From contig NZ_QEIH01000002.1 of assembly GCF_003260195.1 (NCBI RefSeq), positions 248,001 to 312,000 on the forward strand: a stretch of DNA of 64,000 nt, read 5' to 3'. Shown here in pieces: positions 7,725 to 17,765 of this stretch; position 1 is the stretch's first letter; the number at the start of each line of letters is the position of its first letter. The position numbers were made by a program, and so were the translations under genes. The stretch comes from Lutibacter citreus. Its GTDB lineage: Bacteria > Bacteroidota > Bacteroidia > Flavobacteriales > Flavobacteriaceae. A model generated the notes under the pieces. The model did not search any database and was not told the DNA's origin. It saw only the letters and a program-made list of their open reading frames with translations.

Positions 7725-10466
7725 TTAAAATGGTAAATCTTTATTCTGTATAAATGGTGTTTTTGGGTCTAATATCTCTTTAATCAAGTTTTTTATCTCC
7801 TCCATAAAACTATTAATTCTTTCTTCTGAAACCTGATTGTCTGTTCCTCTATATTTTTCTGAAAAATTCATTTTTAAAAAACCTGAATTCAAATTTTTAA
7901 AAGATATCACACCACTTTCTAATTCACTTAATTCTTTTTTATTAGTTTTAGAATACATAAATGAATACAACATAACCTGCATTGCTTTTGTGTATTTATA
8001 ATCTTCAGAAATTAAGCTAAAATCAGCTAATTTTAACTCACTTGCGGCAACCTTTCCGGTTTTGTAATCAATTATCCTTGTTATACCATCTAATTCATCA
8101 ATTCTATCTACAATGCCTCGTAAACGAATTGGATAATCAATTCCTTCAATTGTTATTTCTACGTTTAAAAACTGTTCTAAAGCTATAATTTTCAATGCTT
8201 TATTTTTAGATACAACAGCTAATTCTTTCTTTAAAAAACGGTTTATATGATTTTTACAAACCTCAAATATAAGTTTGTTTTTTCCTGTTTCAATATTTCC
8301 TTTTAAATAATGCTTCTCAAAATATGTTAGTAATAAATCATCTAATTTCAGTTGCATATTAGCAATTGAATCTTTTGAGATAAACTTGTTTTCAAAAGGC
8401 TTATATAATTGCTCTAGAACATCATGAATTACGGTACCCATTGTATTTACAGCTATGGTTTCCTCTACTTCATCTGCATCATAAATTCCCAAAACTTTTT
8501 GTTCATAAAATTTTAAAGGGTTATAAATATAGGTGGCAAATGCAGAAGGTGATATCCCTTTTGTAAATACTTCTTTTAGTTTTTTAAGAATCGCATCTGT
8601 TTTTTCTATTTGAATTACCTTATCCTCAGTTTTCTGTAATTGTGGACTAACAATAGTATTTTTAATGTTTAGATTTTTAATTTCTAATTGTGTTAGAAAG
8701 CGACTTTTTTCACCAGCTCCATAACCATCCGTTTCTGTGTTATATAATAAATAAACATTTTTGGCCCGCTGAAGTAAACGTTGAAAATGATATGAAAAAA
8801 TTGCATCCTTCTCTTGAAAAGTCGGCAATCCAAAGTATTTTTTCACATCATATGGTATAAACGAAGCCTCATTCTTACTTCCTGGTAAAATCCCTTCGTT
8901 TACCGATGTTATAATAATTGTTTCAAAATCCAGTACACGTGTTTCTAACATCCCCATTAACTGCAGGCCTCTTAATGGCTCTCCCTGAAATGATAGCTTT
9001 TCATTTTGTAAAATTTGGCCATAAAACAAAGTCAATGTTTTTAAATCTGAAATATGATTATACCTATTATTCAAAGCTTCTATTTGTTGAAAAACTTTAT
9101 AAAAACGGAATAAATATTCTCTATCCACCCCTTCAACCAACGGTTTTATTTCACTTATTAATTGAAGACATTGATTAATAATTTTACTTATTGAAGTTGA
9201 AAATTCAAATAACTGCAAAAAGAAACTAACTTTTTCAAGTTCTTCCGTTATAATTGAGCTTTTCAAATCTTGTACAGTTAAAAATATTTTATTCTCTTTT
9301 TTTAAATTAGAAGCAATCTTTTGAAGGATTTCACCTTCCTTTTTATTTAAATAAGGGTCATTAAGAATGTTTAAGACATCTTTAAAGTAAAACTCGCTGT
9401 TCTGTGCTTTATTAAATTTTTGCTGGTTTAAATGCAGTTTAAATAACTTATCAAACAAGCCGGAAAGTGGAATATCATTTAAAGGATATCCCATTGTAAT
9501 ATTTATATTTTTAACGCTATTTGGAAGTGAATTTAACGTTAGTGTTAATAAATTTTCATCAGCTAGAACCAATGCTGTTTTTTGATGATTATCAAATCTT
9601 TCTAATAATTCTCCGGCATATTTAATTTGGGTTATATTTTTAGGAGCTCCTATAAATTCAATATTCTTATTATCATCACAATCTGATTGCACCCATAAAA
9701 AAGAATTTGATTTATAAAACGCCCATTCTTCTTTGTATTTTCTTAAAAAATAACCTGCTTCATTTGATTTTTTAAAGTATTCTTCAGTCGCATCCCAATA
9801 AACTGTTGCTATTTTAGCATTTAATAAATACTGAAATATATGCTCTTCCGCATTATTTAATGCATTAAACCCTACAAATACAATATGTTTATCTGAATTA
9901 TTACTTATGTAATTGTCTAAATTTTTAGTAGCTTCCCTGTATACTAAACCCTGATATCCAAACCTATTTATTTTCAATTTTTCATAAAGTGAATTATACA
10001 ATTCACCCATTACTTCAAAAAATTTAAGATAGTTCACCGCTAATTTACTAGGTGATTTATCTTGAAACCATAAATCTATTTTTTTAAGATCACTTAAATT
10101 TGAAAATAATTTTGAGCTATCAACTAAATAACTATCAATATCATTAAAATCTTTTAGAATAGTTGATGCCCATAGTGAAAAAGTTTCAAAGGGTTCCAAT
10201 TTTTCTTTTGGTACAATGTTTTTATAAATTGAATAAAATTCAAAGAGTAACTGAACATTATCAATTAATTTTATATCTGCTAATTCTTGAATATATTTTT
10301 CAATACTTACAATTTCTGGCAAGAATATACTTGAAGATGTAATCTCTATTAGTTCCTTCTTTAAAAAAACACAAGAGCGTTGGCTTGGAAGAACAAATAT
10401 TACATTACTAATATCTATCCTCTTATCTATAACATCTTTTACTACTTTTGAAATAAATGAATCCAT
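7725..10466 (-). CDS. RecB-like PD-(D/E)XK nuclease, AddB-type subunit
   Basis: This 913-residue protein is the Bacteroidetes counterpart of AddB. The N-terminal segment (IFVLPSQRS) resembles the degenerate helicase fold of AddB and lacks a Walker A loop. The C-terminal 270 residues form a RecB-type nuclease, with the His of GTVIHDVLEQL, the metal-binding DRID and DYKTG, and the following AMQVMLYS motif. No CxxxxxC pair follows the nuclease motifs, so the iron-sulfur cluster known in Bacillus AddB appears to be absent. Its likely partner, the helicase-nuclease at 13304-16450, is separated from it by ompA and kbl. Together they should process double-strand DNA ends for RecA. Confidence 0.88.
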   Translation of the reverse strand: MDSFISKVVKDVIDKRIDISNVIFVLPSQRSCVFLKKELIEITSSSIFLPEIVSIEKYIQELADIKLIDNVQLLFEFYSIYKNIVPKEKLEPFETFSLWASTILKDFNDIDSYLVDSSKLFSNLSDLKKIDLWFQDKSPSKLAVNYLKFFEVMGELYNSLYEKLKINRFGYQGLVYREATKNLDNYISNNSDKHIVFVGFNALNNAEEHIFQYLLNAKIATVYWDATEEYFKKSNEAGYFLRKYKEEWAFYKSNSFLWVQSDCDDNKNIEFIGAPKNITQIKYAGELLERFDNHQKTALVLADENLLTLTLNSLPNSVKNINITMGYPLNDIPLSGLFDKLFKLHLNQQKFNKAQNSEFYFKDVLNILNDPYLNKKEGEILQKIASNLKKENKIFLTVQDLKSSIITEELEKVSFFLQLFEFSTSISKIINQCLQLISEIKPLVEGVDREYLFRFYKVFQQIEALNNRYNHISDLKTLTLFYGQILQNEKLSFQGEPLRGLQLMGMLETRVLDFETIIITSVNEGILPGSKNEASFIPYDVKKYFGLPTFQEKDAIFSYHFQRLLQRAKNVYLLYNTETDGYGAGEKSRFLTQLEIKNLNIKNTIVSPQLQKTEDKVIQIEKTDAILKKLKEVFTKGISPSAFATYIYNPLKFYEQKVLGIYDADEVEETIAVNTMGTVIHDVLEQLYKPFENKFISKDSIANMQLKLDDLLLTYFEKHYLKGNIETGKNKLIFEVCKNHINRFLKKELAVVSKNKALKIIALEQFLNVEITIEGIDYPIRLRGIVDRIDELDGITRIIDYKTGKVAASELKLADFSLISEDYKYTKAMQVMLYSFMYSKTNKKELSELESGVISFKNLNSGFLKMNFSEKYRGTDNQVSEERINSFMEEIKNLIKEILDPKTPFIQNKDLPF

Positions 10467-10546
10467 ACACTATTTATAAACTATAAAACTAAGAAAAGCC
10501 TTTTAAAATAAAATGGCTTTACTTAGTTTTTTCACTTTTAATCCAC

Positions 10547-10578
10547 AAAAAAAGCCATTCTTACGAATGGCTTTTTTT
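10547..10578 (-). terminator. Terminator of the OmpA gene
   Basis: A 14-bp stem (AAAAAAAGCCATTC with its complement) and TTAC loop, with T runs on both strands. It lies 17 bases beyond the OmpA stop codon and 80 bases upstream of the next leftward gene, separating the two transcripts. Confidence 0.85.
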
Positions 10579-10594
10579 TATATGTTTAATGAAA

Positions 10595-11959
10595 TTATTT
10601 TACTTCATTAATTTCAACTCTTCTGTTATTTGCTCTACCTGTAGATGTTTTATTATCATCTATTGGAGCAGTTTCACCAAACCCTTGAGCTCTTAATCTG
10701 TTAGCTGAAATTCCTTTACCAATAAGGTAATCTTTCACAGAGTTTGCTCTATTGTTTGATAAAGTCATATTTCTAACAGCACTTCCAGTGTTATCTGTAT
10801 GACCATCAATTGAAAATTTGAATTGTAAATTTTGATTTTCACTTAAAATAGTAGCTACTCTATCTAATATAGATGCAGCATCTGGTCTAATGTTCCATTT
10901 TCCAGTATCAAAATTAACACCTCTTAAAGCTGCGTCTAAAGATAATTGATCAGCAAAAACTTCAGGACAACCTTCGTTTTTAGCAGGACCAGGTACTTCA
11001 ACACATCTATCAATTAAATCAATAACACCATCTTCGTCAGTATCTTTGAAAGGACAACCAGCGTTAGTTTTAGGACCAAATACATCTGGACAAGCATCAT
11101 CTTTATCAGCTGTACCGTCACCATCTTTATCTGGACATCCGTGAGTTACTTTTAATCCAGCAACTTTTGGACAATTATCTTCAGAATCTTGAACTCCATC
11201 ACCATCAGTATCAGGACATCCATTAAACTCAGCTAAACCAGCAACTTCTGGACATTCATCACAACAATCCATAACACCATCTTTATCAGTGTCTGTATCT
11301 GCACAACCACCAAATTCAGCTGAACCAGCTACAGTTGGACATTTATCTTCTTTATTGCTTATACCATCACCGTCAACATCTTTGTTTCCGAATTTCCAAG
11401 TTAAACCAACTGAATGTTGAAACATTTCAAAATCAACTGGAGTATTTACTTTTTTCCATCCAGTAGTAATGTTAATTCCTACATTATCACTAATCCAAGC
11501 ATTGAAACCTAAACCTGCGTTAAATCCAATTCCGTTTTTAGAACCAACCCAGTTTTCACCTAAACCAGCATATACAAAAGGATCAAACCATCCTGTTTGA
11601 CCAAAAGCATTATTTAAATCGTATTTTGCGTTCAAATCTAAACCTACATATGTAGATTCTCCTGCACTCCAAGGTTCATCAATTTTATTCAATGACCCTG
11701 CTAATTCTAAAACAAATCCTTTTCCAATATTTCTAGCTATTGCTAATCTACTAATCCAAGGGATCATATTTACATCGTTTCCGCTCTCGTTAAAAGATCC
11801 AAAATATCCCCCATTAGCATCAGAAGGTGTGCTAACATCAATAGCGTTAGCTCCAATAGTTAACATCCAAGGATTAGTTTCGTCCTGGGCGTTAGCGTTG
11901 CTATACGATGCAATTAATAACAAAGCCAAAATGGCAATTTTTAAATGTTTCATTTTCAA
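10595..11959 (-). CDS. OmpA family outer-membrane protein with thrombospondin type-3 repeats
   Basis: A 454-residue outer-membrane protein. It has a signal peptide ending at NANAQ, an eight-strand beta-barrel-like N-terminal domain (about 25-195), and five calcium-binding TSP3 repeats of the type DxDGDGxxDxxDxCP (about 196-320). The C-terminal OmpA domain (about 335-454) has FDTGKWNI and the DGHTDNTG and NNRRVEI segments, with the Asp and Arg that grip peptidoglycan. It links the outer membrane to the cell wall and is probably abundant: it has a consensus promoter, a 60-base leader and its own terminator. A shorter relative without the peptidoglycan domain is encoded at 16503-17165. Confidence 0.95.
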   Translation of the reverse strand: MKMKHLKIAILALLLIASYSNANAQDETNPWMLTIGANAIDVSTPSDANGGYFGSFNESGNDVNMIPWISRLAIARNIGKGFVLELAGSLNKIDEPWSAGESTYVGLDLNAKYDLNNAFGQTGWFDPFVYAGLGENWVGSKNGIGFNAGLGFNAWISDNVGINITTGWKKVNTPVDFEMFQHSVGLTWKFGNKDVDGDGISNKEDKCPTVAGSAEFGGCADTDTDKDGVMDCCDECPEVAGLAEFNGCPDTDGDGVQDSEDNCPKVAGLKVTHGCPDKDGDGTADKDDACPDVFGPKTNAGCPFKDTDEDGVIDLIDRCVEVPGPAKNEGCPEVFADQLSLDAALRGVNFDTGKWNIRPDAASILDRVATILSENQNLQFKFSIDGHTDNTGSAVRNMTLSNNRANSVKDYLIGKGISANRLRAQGFGETAPIDDNKTSTGRANNRRVEINEVK

Positions 11960-12026
11960 TAAATTAAATTAAATGTTCTTTTTATTTTTTTAAGTAAAAT
12001 AAGCTACCGTTACATAACTAATGTAG

Positions 12027-12059
12027 CAAATTTACAAAATATTCTTAAATAGAGGACAA
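12027..12059 (-). promoter_or_regulatory. Promoter of the OmpA gene
   Basis: On the minus strand TTG (12057-12059), 22 bases, then TAAATTTG (12027-12034). Transcription should start near 12021, leaving a leader of about 60 bases, longer than for most genes here. Confidence 0.7.
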
Positions 12060-12072
12060 TAATATAACAAAT

Positions 12073-13266
12073 CTAAATAATTTTCAACTTTTGTCCTACT
12101 TTTTTAAAAGCTTCTAACGCTTTATCTAAGTGTATTTTATCATGTGCCGCTGATAATTGAACTCTTATCCTTGCTTTACCTTTAGCAACTACTGGGAAAA
12201 AGAACCCAATTACATAAATTCCTTCATCCAATAACATATCTGCCATTGTTTGAGATAATTTAGCGTCATAAAGCATTACTGGTACAATTGCAGACTCTCC
12301 TAGAACAATATCAAATCCTAAAGAAATCATTTCTTTTTTAAAATAGTTGGTATTCCATTCAAGCTTATCTCTTAAAGAGGTATCTATTGAAATCATATCA
12401 AATACTTTTAAGGATGCACCAACAATTGCTGGAGCTAATGAATTTGAAAACAAATATGGTCTAGATCTTTGACGAAGAATCTCAATTATCTCTTTTTTAC
12501 CAGTTGTATAACCACCCATGGCTCCACCTAAAGCTTTACCCAACGTTCCTGTAACAATATCTACCCTACCCATAACATTTCTAAGCTCAAGGGTTCCTCG
12601 CCCTGTTTTACCTATAAATCCAGCTGCATGACATTCATCAACCATTACTAAAGCATCATATTTATCTGCCAAATCACAAATTTTATCCAAACTTGCAACA
12701 ACACCATCCATTGAAAAAACTCCATCAGTTACAATAATTTTAAATCGATGTTCTTTTTTATTGGCTTCTATAAGTTGCTTTTCTAAATCTTGCATATCAT
12801 TATTTTCATAACGATATCGTGCCGCTTTACACAACCTAACACCATCTATTATGGATGCATGGTTTAATGAGTCTGAAATTATTGCATCTTCATTTGATAG
12901 CAATGGTTCAAAAACCCCGCCATTTGCATCAAAAGCAGCCGCATATAAAATTGTGTCTTCAGTTTGATAAAATTCAGCAATTTTTTTCTCTAATTGTTTA
13001 TGAATATCTTGAGTACCGCAAATAAAACGTACTGAAGACATTCCAAAACCATGAGTATCCATTGTCTTTTTTGCCGCCTCAATAACTTCAGGGTTATTTG
13101 AAAGTCCTAAATAATTATTTGCACAAAAATTAATAACTTCTTCTCCCGTACTAATTTTTATAACCGCACTTTGAGATGATGTAATAATACGCTCTGATTT
13201 AAACAAACCAGATTCCTTTATTTCCAAAATCTCATTTTGTAAATATTGTTTTATTGAACCGTACAT
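12073..13266 (-). CDS. kbl: Glycine C-acetyltransferase (2-amino-3-ketobutyrate CoA ligase)
   Basis: Kbl converts 2-amino-3-oxobutyrate and CoA to glycine and acetyl-CoA, the second step of threonine degradation through threonine dehydrogenase. The 397 residues are normal for this alpha-oxoamine synthase of PLP-dependent fold type I. Visible are the [10 protein letters not shown] segment, the D210-H213 pair in MVDECHAAG that contacts PLP, and the Schiff-base lysine K244 in [11 protein letters not shown] possible promoter lies upstream (TTG, 18 bases, TAACTTTA). Threonine dehydrogenase is not in the window. The closely related serine palmitoyltransferases and biotin synthases are less likely given the high overall match to Kbl. 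Confidence 0.93.
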   Translation of the reverse strand: MYGSIKQYLQNEILEIKESGLFKSERIITSSQSAVIKISTGEEVINFCANNYLGLSNNPEVIEAAKKTMDTHGFGMSSVRFICGTQDIHKQLEKKIAEFYQTEDTILYAAAFDANGGVFEPLLSNEDAIISDSLNHASIIDGVRLCKAARYRYENNDMQDLEKQLIEANKKEHRFKIIVTDGVFSMDGVVASLDKICDLADKYDALVMVDECHAAGFIGKTGRGTLELRNVMGRVDIVTGTLGKALGGAMGGYTTGKKEIIEILRQRSRPYLFSNSLAPAIVGASLKVFDMISIDTSLRDKLEWNTNYFKKEMISLGFDIVLGESAIVPVMLYDAKLSQTMADMLLDEGIYVIGFFFPVVAKGKARIRVQLSAAHDKIHLDKALEAFKKVGQKLKII

Positions 13267-13303
13267 AATAGTATTCTTTAATTAGAGATAAAGTTATAAA
13301 TTT

Positions 13304-16300
13304 TTAAACTTCTTCAACAGTTATTTCTTCATTTATATACACTAAAATCTTTTTATCAATTTTATAATTTAATTCTTCTAAAACCGAACCGTAATGCAAA
13401 AGTTGCTCGTGATATTTTTTATTAGGAACACCTGTTTTATAATCAATAATTGTAACAAGGTTTTTATTAACAACTAATCTATCTGGAATTATAATGTTTT
13501 TATCATTTGTTAATATTTCTTGCTCAGTAAAAACAGCCTCATTTTCATTGAAATATTGTTGTAACACTTCATTATCTACTATTTTACTCAATAGTAACCT
13601 TAATTTGTCTTTTTCTTCTGCAGATATCACTCCTTTAAACAAATACTCTTGAAGAATACTTTCAATATCATTCTTAATTTTTAGTTGTGATAATATTTCA
13701 TGAATTAAATTTCCATAATCTACAGCTTTTCCTTGCTCAGTATCCCATAATAAAGATGAATTTGCAACTATTGATATATTATGATTTTTCCAAGAGTTAG
13801 ATATAAATTTCTTTTGATTAGTTCCTGTATTTTTAACATTTTCGGGAATGTTTAAACGTTTTGTATCCCCAAAATTATATTCGGTTTTCTCAGAATCCCA
13901 CAAGCTGTTTTGTTTTAAAAAACTAACAAACAATTCTGAAACTTTTTTAATTTCATCATCTTTTTTTGAATCTTTCTTTTTTTCTGAAATAATATATAAT
14001 TGTTCAACCGCTCTGGTTAATGCAACGTATAAAATATTAAAATTATCAAGCTCTTGTTCTTCTTTTTGGTTTTTAAACAATTGAACTCCTTCTTTACCAA
14101 TATAATTTAATTTTGAACTGCTGCTAACTAATATAGAATTTATATTACTTGATTCTGTATAATTATACCAAACTTTTTGTTTGTAATTACTATAAATTTC
14201 AATGTCATATGGATAAATAACTACTGGAAACTCTAGTCCTTTCGCTTTATGAATTGTCATAATTCGAACTGCATCTTTTGTTTCTGGAGCAACAATACTT
14301 AGTTTATCTTTTTTTAATTCCCATAAATCTAAAAATTCAGATAATGAGGCTTGTTTTTTCTGTTGGTATTCAAAAACAACATCTAAAAAAAACTGAATTT
14401 CAGAATCAGAATTTGTAGCCAACTTAAAATTTCGAATTATATATTCAAAACTCTCATAAAATGGAGTTTGGATAAATTCATTGTAATTAAAATAAATATT
14501 AACATCTTTTAATTTCTCAAAAAATTCAGAAATAGGTAAGTCTATATATTTACTAATAAAAAAGTGTTTTTCTTCTTTTATATTTAAATGATCAAATAAA
14601 AAATAAAGTAGTTTAATTTTTAATTCATTATTAAGCGGATTATCAATAACACTAATTAAATTAATTATAAAATCAACTTTATTATTGTTCTTAATTAATA
14701 GTGTTTCCGAAGAAATAATATCAATTTTATTCTCAGATAAAAAGTCTGCAATAGCAACGCCTTGTTTTTTTGTTCTTACTAATACACAAATTTCATTCTT
14801 TTGAAATGAATCATCTAAATTTTGAATTGTTTCCAAAACTTTTTTAGGATAAACTAAGTTTCTTTCTTCATCTTTCGGATCAATTTCAACAAAAGACAAT
14901 TGAACAAAACCTCCTAAATTATTATTTATTTTTTGAGAATTCCCATCAAAATATAGGTCGCTATGATTCTTATTTGATAAAAATTGTGAAATATGTTTAA
15001 AAAATGAATTATTAAATTCAATAACTTCCGAATAACTTCTATAATTTGTCTCCAAATTAGATACCTTTTTTACAACATAAAAAGGATTACTTTGTTTATT
15101 TTTTTCGTTTAAAGAGAGTGAAATAAACTGTTCCGGATCTCCACCACGCCATCTGTAAATTGACTGTTTTGCATCACCTACTAATAATAATTGCCCATTC
15201 TGACCTAACTCATTTTCAGAAGTAATAGCATTTTCTATTAATGGAATTAAATTATTCCATTGCAATTGCGAGGTATCTTGCATTTCATCAAGAAAGTAAT
15301 ACTTGTATTTTTCACCTAAACGTTCATAAATAAAAGGTGCTGGTTCATCTTTAATAGTATCTCTTATTAATTGATTAAATTCTGCATTCAATAAAATATT
15401 GTTATCACTTTTTAATTCTTGTAAAGAATTATTAACATAACTTAAAACAGCTAAAGGAATTAGGCTATTTAACAATAAATCGTTTAAGGTTTTCTTTTGA
15501 AATAACTTTTCAGACTCTTCATACAACCCAATTAGTTCGCTAATTACACTATTAATAGCATTTTTTATATCATCTGATTTAGATTTAGAAAAGTACAATT
15601 CTTCCTCCAATCGCAGTTTTAATTTACTTTGATCAAAAAACTTAGCTTTTTTATAATCAGTAGCTAAATTTTGAAAATGTTTAGGAATTAAAGCATAATA
15701 AAAATCTTTAAAATCAACTCCAATTGAATTAATAAGGGAAAGTCCATTTTCACCAATAGTCTTAAACTCTTCTTCTATTTTTTTATTTTCTTTTTGAAGT
15801 TGCCCTTTAAGTTTTGTAAAATCATTAATTGGGATTTCGTTTAGAGATTTTAAATAAACGGCATCATTTTCATTTAAAATAATTGAGGCAAATTCCTTAA
15901 GTTCAAGTGAAATATCCCAAGATTTATCATCATCCAACTTTTGAATTGCATAGTTTACAAGTAAGTTGGTTAATTCTTTGTTCTCTCCAATTTTTGAAAT
16001 AACTACATCAACAGCCTCATTTAATAAACTTTGAGCATCCATTTCAACATCAAAATTCATTGGTAGTTTTAAATCATATGCAAAAGTTCTAATAATTTTA
16101 TGAGTAAAGCTATCTATAGTAGTAATACCAAAAGCTGAATAATTCTGTAAAATTGCATTCAGTACTTTTTTTGAATTTTGAAAAACTTCCTCTTCGGTTA
16201 AATTTGTTTCTTCGCAAATAGCCGATAGCATGTTATTACTCTTAGCAGTTGAAAATGTTCTTAAATTTTCAATTACCCGTTCTTTCATTTCACCGGCAGC

Positions 16301-16450
16301 TTTATTGGTGAATGTTATTGCTAAAATTTGTTGAAACTTATATGGATTTTGACTTTGTAATACTAATTTTAAATATTCCTTTACAAGTGTAAATGTTTTA
16401 CCACTACCTGCAGAAGCACTAAAAATTTTGAAAGGGCTATATTGTTGCAT
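13304..16450 (-). CDS. UvrD-type helicase with RecB-like nuclease domain (AddA-like)
   Basis: This 1048-residue protein is the helicase-nuclease partner of the AddB-like protein at 7725-10466. The Walker A loop is A14GSGKT19 in an SF1A context, the Walker B is DEMQD in the FLDEMQDTSQLQW segment, and further UvrD motifs include GDAKQSIYRWRGG and TIHKAKGLEFPVV. The C-terminal 130 residues form a second RecB-type nuclease (GNLIHEILS, IIPDRLVV, IIDYKTG and HEQLLHYG), so both subunits should be able to cut. The expected role is resection of double-strand DNA breaks before RecA loading. Confidence 0.92.
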   Translation of the reverse strand: MQQYSPFKIFSASAGSGKTFTLVKEYLKLVLQSQNPYKFQQILAITFTNKAAGEMKERVIENLRTFSTAKSNNMLSAICEETNLTEEEVFQNSKKVLNAILQNYSAFGITTIDSFTHKIIRTFAYDLKLPMNFDVEMDAQSLLNEAVDVVISKIGENKELTNLLVNYAIQKLDDDKSWDISLELKEFASIILNENDAVYLKSLNEIPINDFTKLKGQLQKENKKIEEEFKTIGENGLSLINSIGVDFKDFYYALIPKHFQNLATDYKKAKFFDQSKLKLRLEEELYFSKSKSDDIKNAINSVISELIGLYEESEKLFQKKTLNDLLLNSLIPLAVLSYVNNSLQELKSDNNILLNAEFNQLIRDTIKDEPAPFIYERLGEKYKYYFLDEMQDTSQLQWNNLIPLIENAITSENELGQNGQLLLVGDAKQSIYRWRGGDPEQFISLSLNEKNKQSNPFYVVKKVSNLETNYRSYSEVIEFNNSFFKHISQFLSNKNHSDLYFDGNSQKINNNLGGFVQLSFVEIDPKDEERNLVYPKKVLETIQNLDDSFQKNEICVLVRTKKQGVAIADFLSENKIDIISSETLLIKNNNKVDFIINLISVIDNPLNNELKIKLLYFLFDHLNIKEEKHFFISKYIDLPISEFFEKLKDVNIYFNYNEFIQTPFYESFEYIIRNFKLATNSDSEIQFFLDVVFEYQQKKQASLSEFLDLWELKKDKLSIVAPETKDAVRIMTIHKAKGLEFPVVIYPYDIEIYSNYKQKVWYNYTESSNINSILVSSSSKLNYIGKEGVQLFKNQKEEQELDNFNILYVALTRAVEQLYIISEKKKDSKKDDEIKKVSELFVSFLKQNSLWDSEKTEYNFGDTKRLNIPENVKNTGTNQKKFISNSWKNHNISIVANSSLLWDTEQGKAVDYGNLIHEILSQLKIKNDIESILQEYLFKGVISAEEKDKLRLLLSKIVDNEVLQQYFNENEAVFTEQEILTNDKNIIIPDRLVVNKNLVTIIDYKTGVPNKKYHEQLLHYGSVLEELNYKIDKKILVYINEEITVEEV

Positions 16451-16502
16451 GTATATAATTTATAATGCAAGTTAGTAATTATTAAAATAAATTTGAAGTA
16501 AT

Positions 16503-17165
16503 CTATCTACCGCCTCTCCAATTAAATCTTTTTCTAGAATTCCACATATATCTATTATGTGAACTTAATTTCATTACAAATCCAAAAGTGTAAAATGCGT
16601 GAGGATACAATGAAAAATCAGGAGAATTATATTTAAAACCACCTTGCGCACAAAAACCAAATTTATCAGTAAACCAATATTTGCCTCCAATTCCAAGATT
16701 TACTGTACCTCCACTCTTATCTGCAAATGTATAACCACCTCCAGCATAAATATAAGGAACAAAGTAATTTTCTGGATTCACCAAACTATAAAGAATATTT
16801 CCATCAAAAGCATAATAAGAATATTCATCAACAACCAAATCTCCGATTTTAGTTATTTTATTTGCAGAAAACTGCACATCTAAAGAAATTCTATTTTTCC
16901 AATAACGTGTAATATTAATACTAGGTGCTGATATATTCCAATGATCTTCTGCATTGGTAATTTCGTTAAAAATTCCATTCTGATTTCCTGTTGAAGGATC
17001 TAAACCAATGAAATTTGTAGGATTTAGGAATGGGAAATAATCTACGGCATTAATTCCAATACCAACCACCCACTTACTATATGCGTCTTGAGCATTTACA
17101 GTACTAAATACCAATATATTAAAAGTAAATAGCAACAGTACTTTTTTAAGCAATCCTATTTTCAT
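16503..17165 (-). CDS. Outer-membrane beta-barrel protein related to the OmpA N-terminal domain
   Basis: A 220-residue secreted protein with a signal peptide (ending STVNAQ) and a barrel-like series of alternating strands. Its pattern (KWVVGIGINAVDYFP, then YWFTDKFGF, ending in a YPHAFYTFGFVMKL strand) follows the N-terminal barrel of the OmpA protein at 10595-11959, but no TSP3 repeats and no peptidoglycan-binding domain follow. The tail is short and basic. It is therefore a barrel-only paralogue with a likely structural or interaction role in the outer membrane. No clear promoter or terminator could be assigned. Confidence 0.8.
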   Translation of the reverse strand: MKIGLLKKVLLLFTFNILVFSTVNAQDAYSKWVVGIGINAVDYFPFLNPTNFIGLDPSTGNQNGIFNEITNAEDHWNISAPSINITRYWKNRISLDVQFSANKITKIGDLVVDEYSYYAFDGNILYSLVNPENYFVPYIYAGGGYTFADKSGGTVNLGIGGKYWFTDKFGFCAQGGFKYNSPDFSLYPHAFYTFGFVMKLSSHNRYMWNSRKRFNWRGGR

Positions 17166-17266
17166 AGTTACGGGGCATTTGTTAATTCCTAATGATTTAA
17201 AACGAATAAAAAATAAATAAATTATATTTACTAGGGGTTTTTTATTGTTTTTATCAATAATTGTTG

Positions 17267-17701
17267 TTAAAATCTATTTACTTGCTTAATTGCCTTGGTG
17301 AAATCTTCTAAGTCATTGTCATTCAGAACTAGATGAATCGCTTCATCTGCTACTTTTTCAACATTATCTATTGGAAAACCTAATCCTGTACAAATTTTTC
17401 TTAATATTCCTACTTCTTTACTAGACACTTCATCATCAGCATAAATCATTTTAGCCAAATCATATAAATGTTCAATGCGCTCATCATAACTATGCAAACC
17501 TTTAATTGGATAGTTATTAGAATTTTCAAGTATTTCTTTGTATTTATCTTCTAAAATATGAAATCTTTTAGCAACTCTTCTTAACAACTTATCTTCACCT
17601 TCAGAAATAATTTCATCAGCTAAAGCTAGATTAACAATACTTGCAAAATGAGCAATATTTTTTTTCTGTTCTCCTTCTAAATTAAAATCCGATACACCCA
17701 T
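17267..17701 (-). CDS. TerB-family protein (first of a tandem pair)
   Basis: A 144-residue, mainly alpha-helical cytoplasmic protein of the TerB/DjlA-like superfamily. The acidic stretch around ALADEIISEGEDKLL is the region that in TerB binds metal ions. It is a clear paralogue of the next gene (HFASIV versus HFGTIV, SYDERIEHLYDLAKM versus SYNERLERLYDLTKM, DLEDF near the end). TerB proteins are named for tellurite resistance, but solitary ones in Bacteroidetes have no proven function and no other ter gene is present here. It has its own consensus promoter, so it can be transcribed without its neighbour. Confidence 0.8.
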   Translation of the reverse strand: MGVSDFNLEGEQKKNIAHFASIVNLALADEIISEGEDKLLRRVAKRFHILEDKYKEILENSNNYPIKGLHSYDERIEHLYDLAKMIYADDEVSSKEVGILRKICTGLGFPIDNVEKVADEAIHLVLNDNDLEDFTKAIKQVNRF

Positions 17702-17719
17702 ATTTTATTTTTTCAATCG

Positions 17720-17751
17720 CAAATATAATTAAACCATTAAAAAATAAGCAA
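17720..17751 (-). promoter_or_regulatory. Promoter of the TerB-family gene at 17267
   Basis: On the minus strand TTG (17749-17751), 21 bases, then TATATTTG (17720-17727). The expected transcript start is about 13 bases before the ATG. It lies between the two TerB-family genes. Confidence 0.7.
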
Positions 17752-17765
17752 TTATTAAAATAAAT

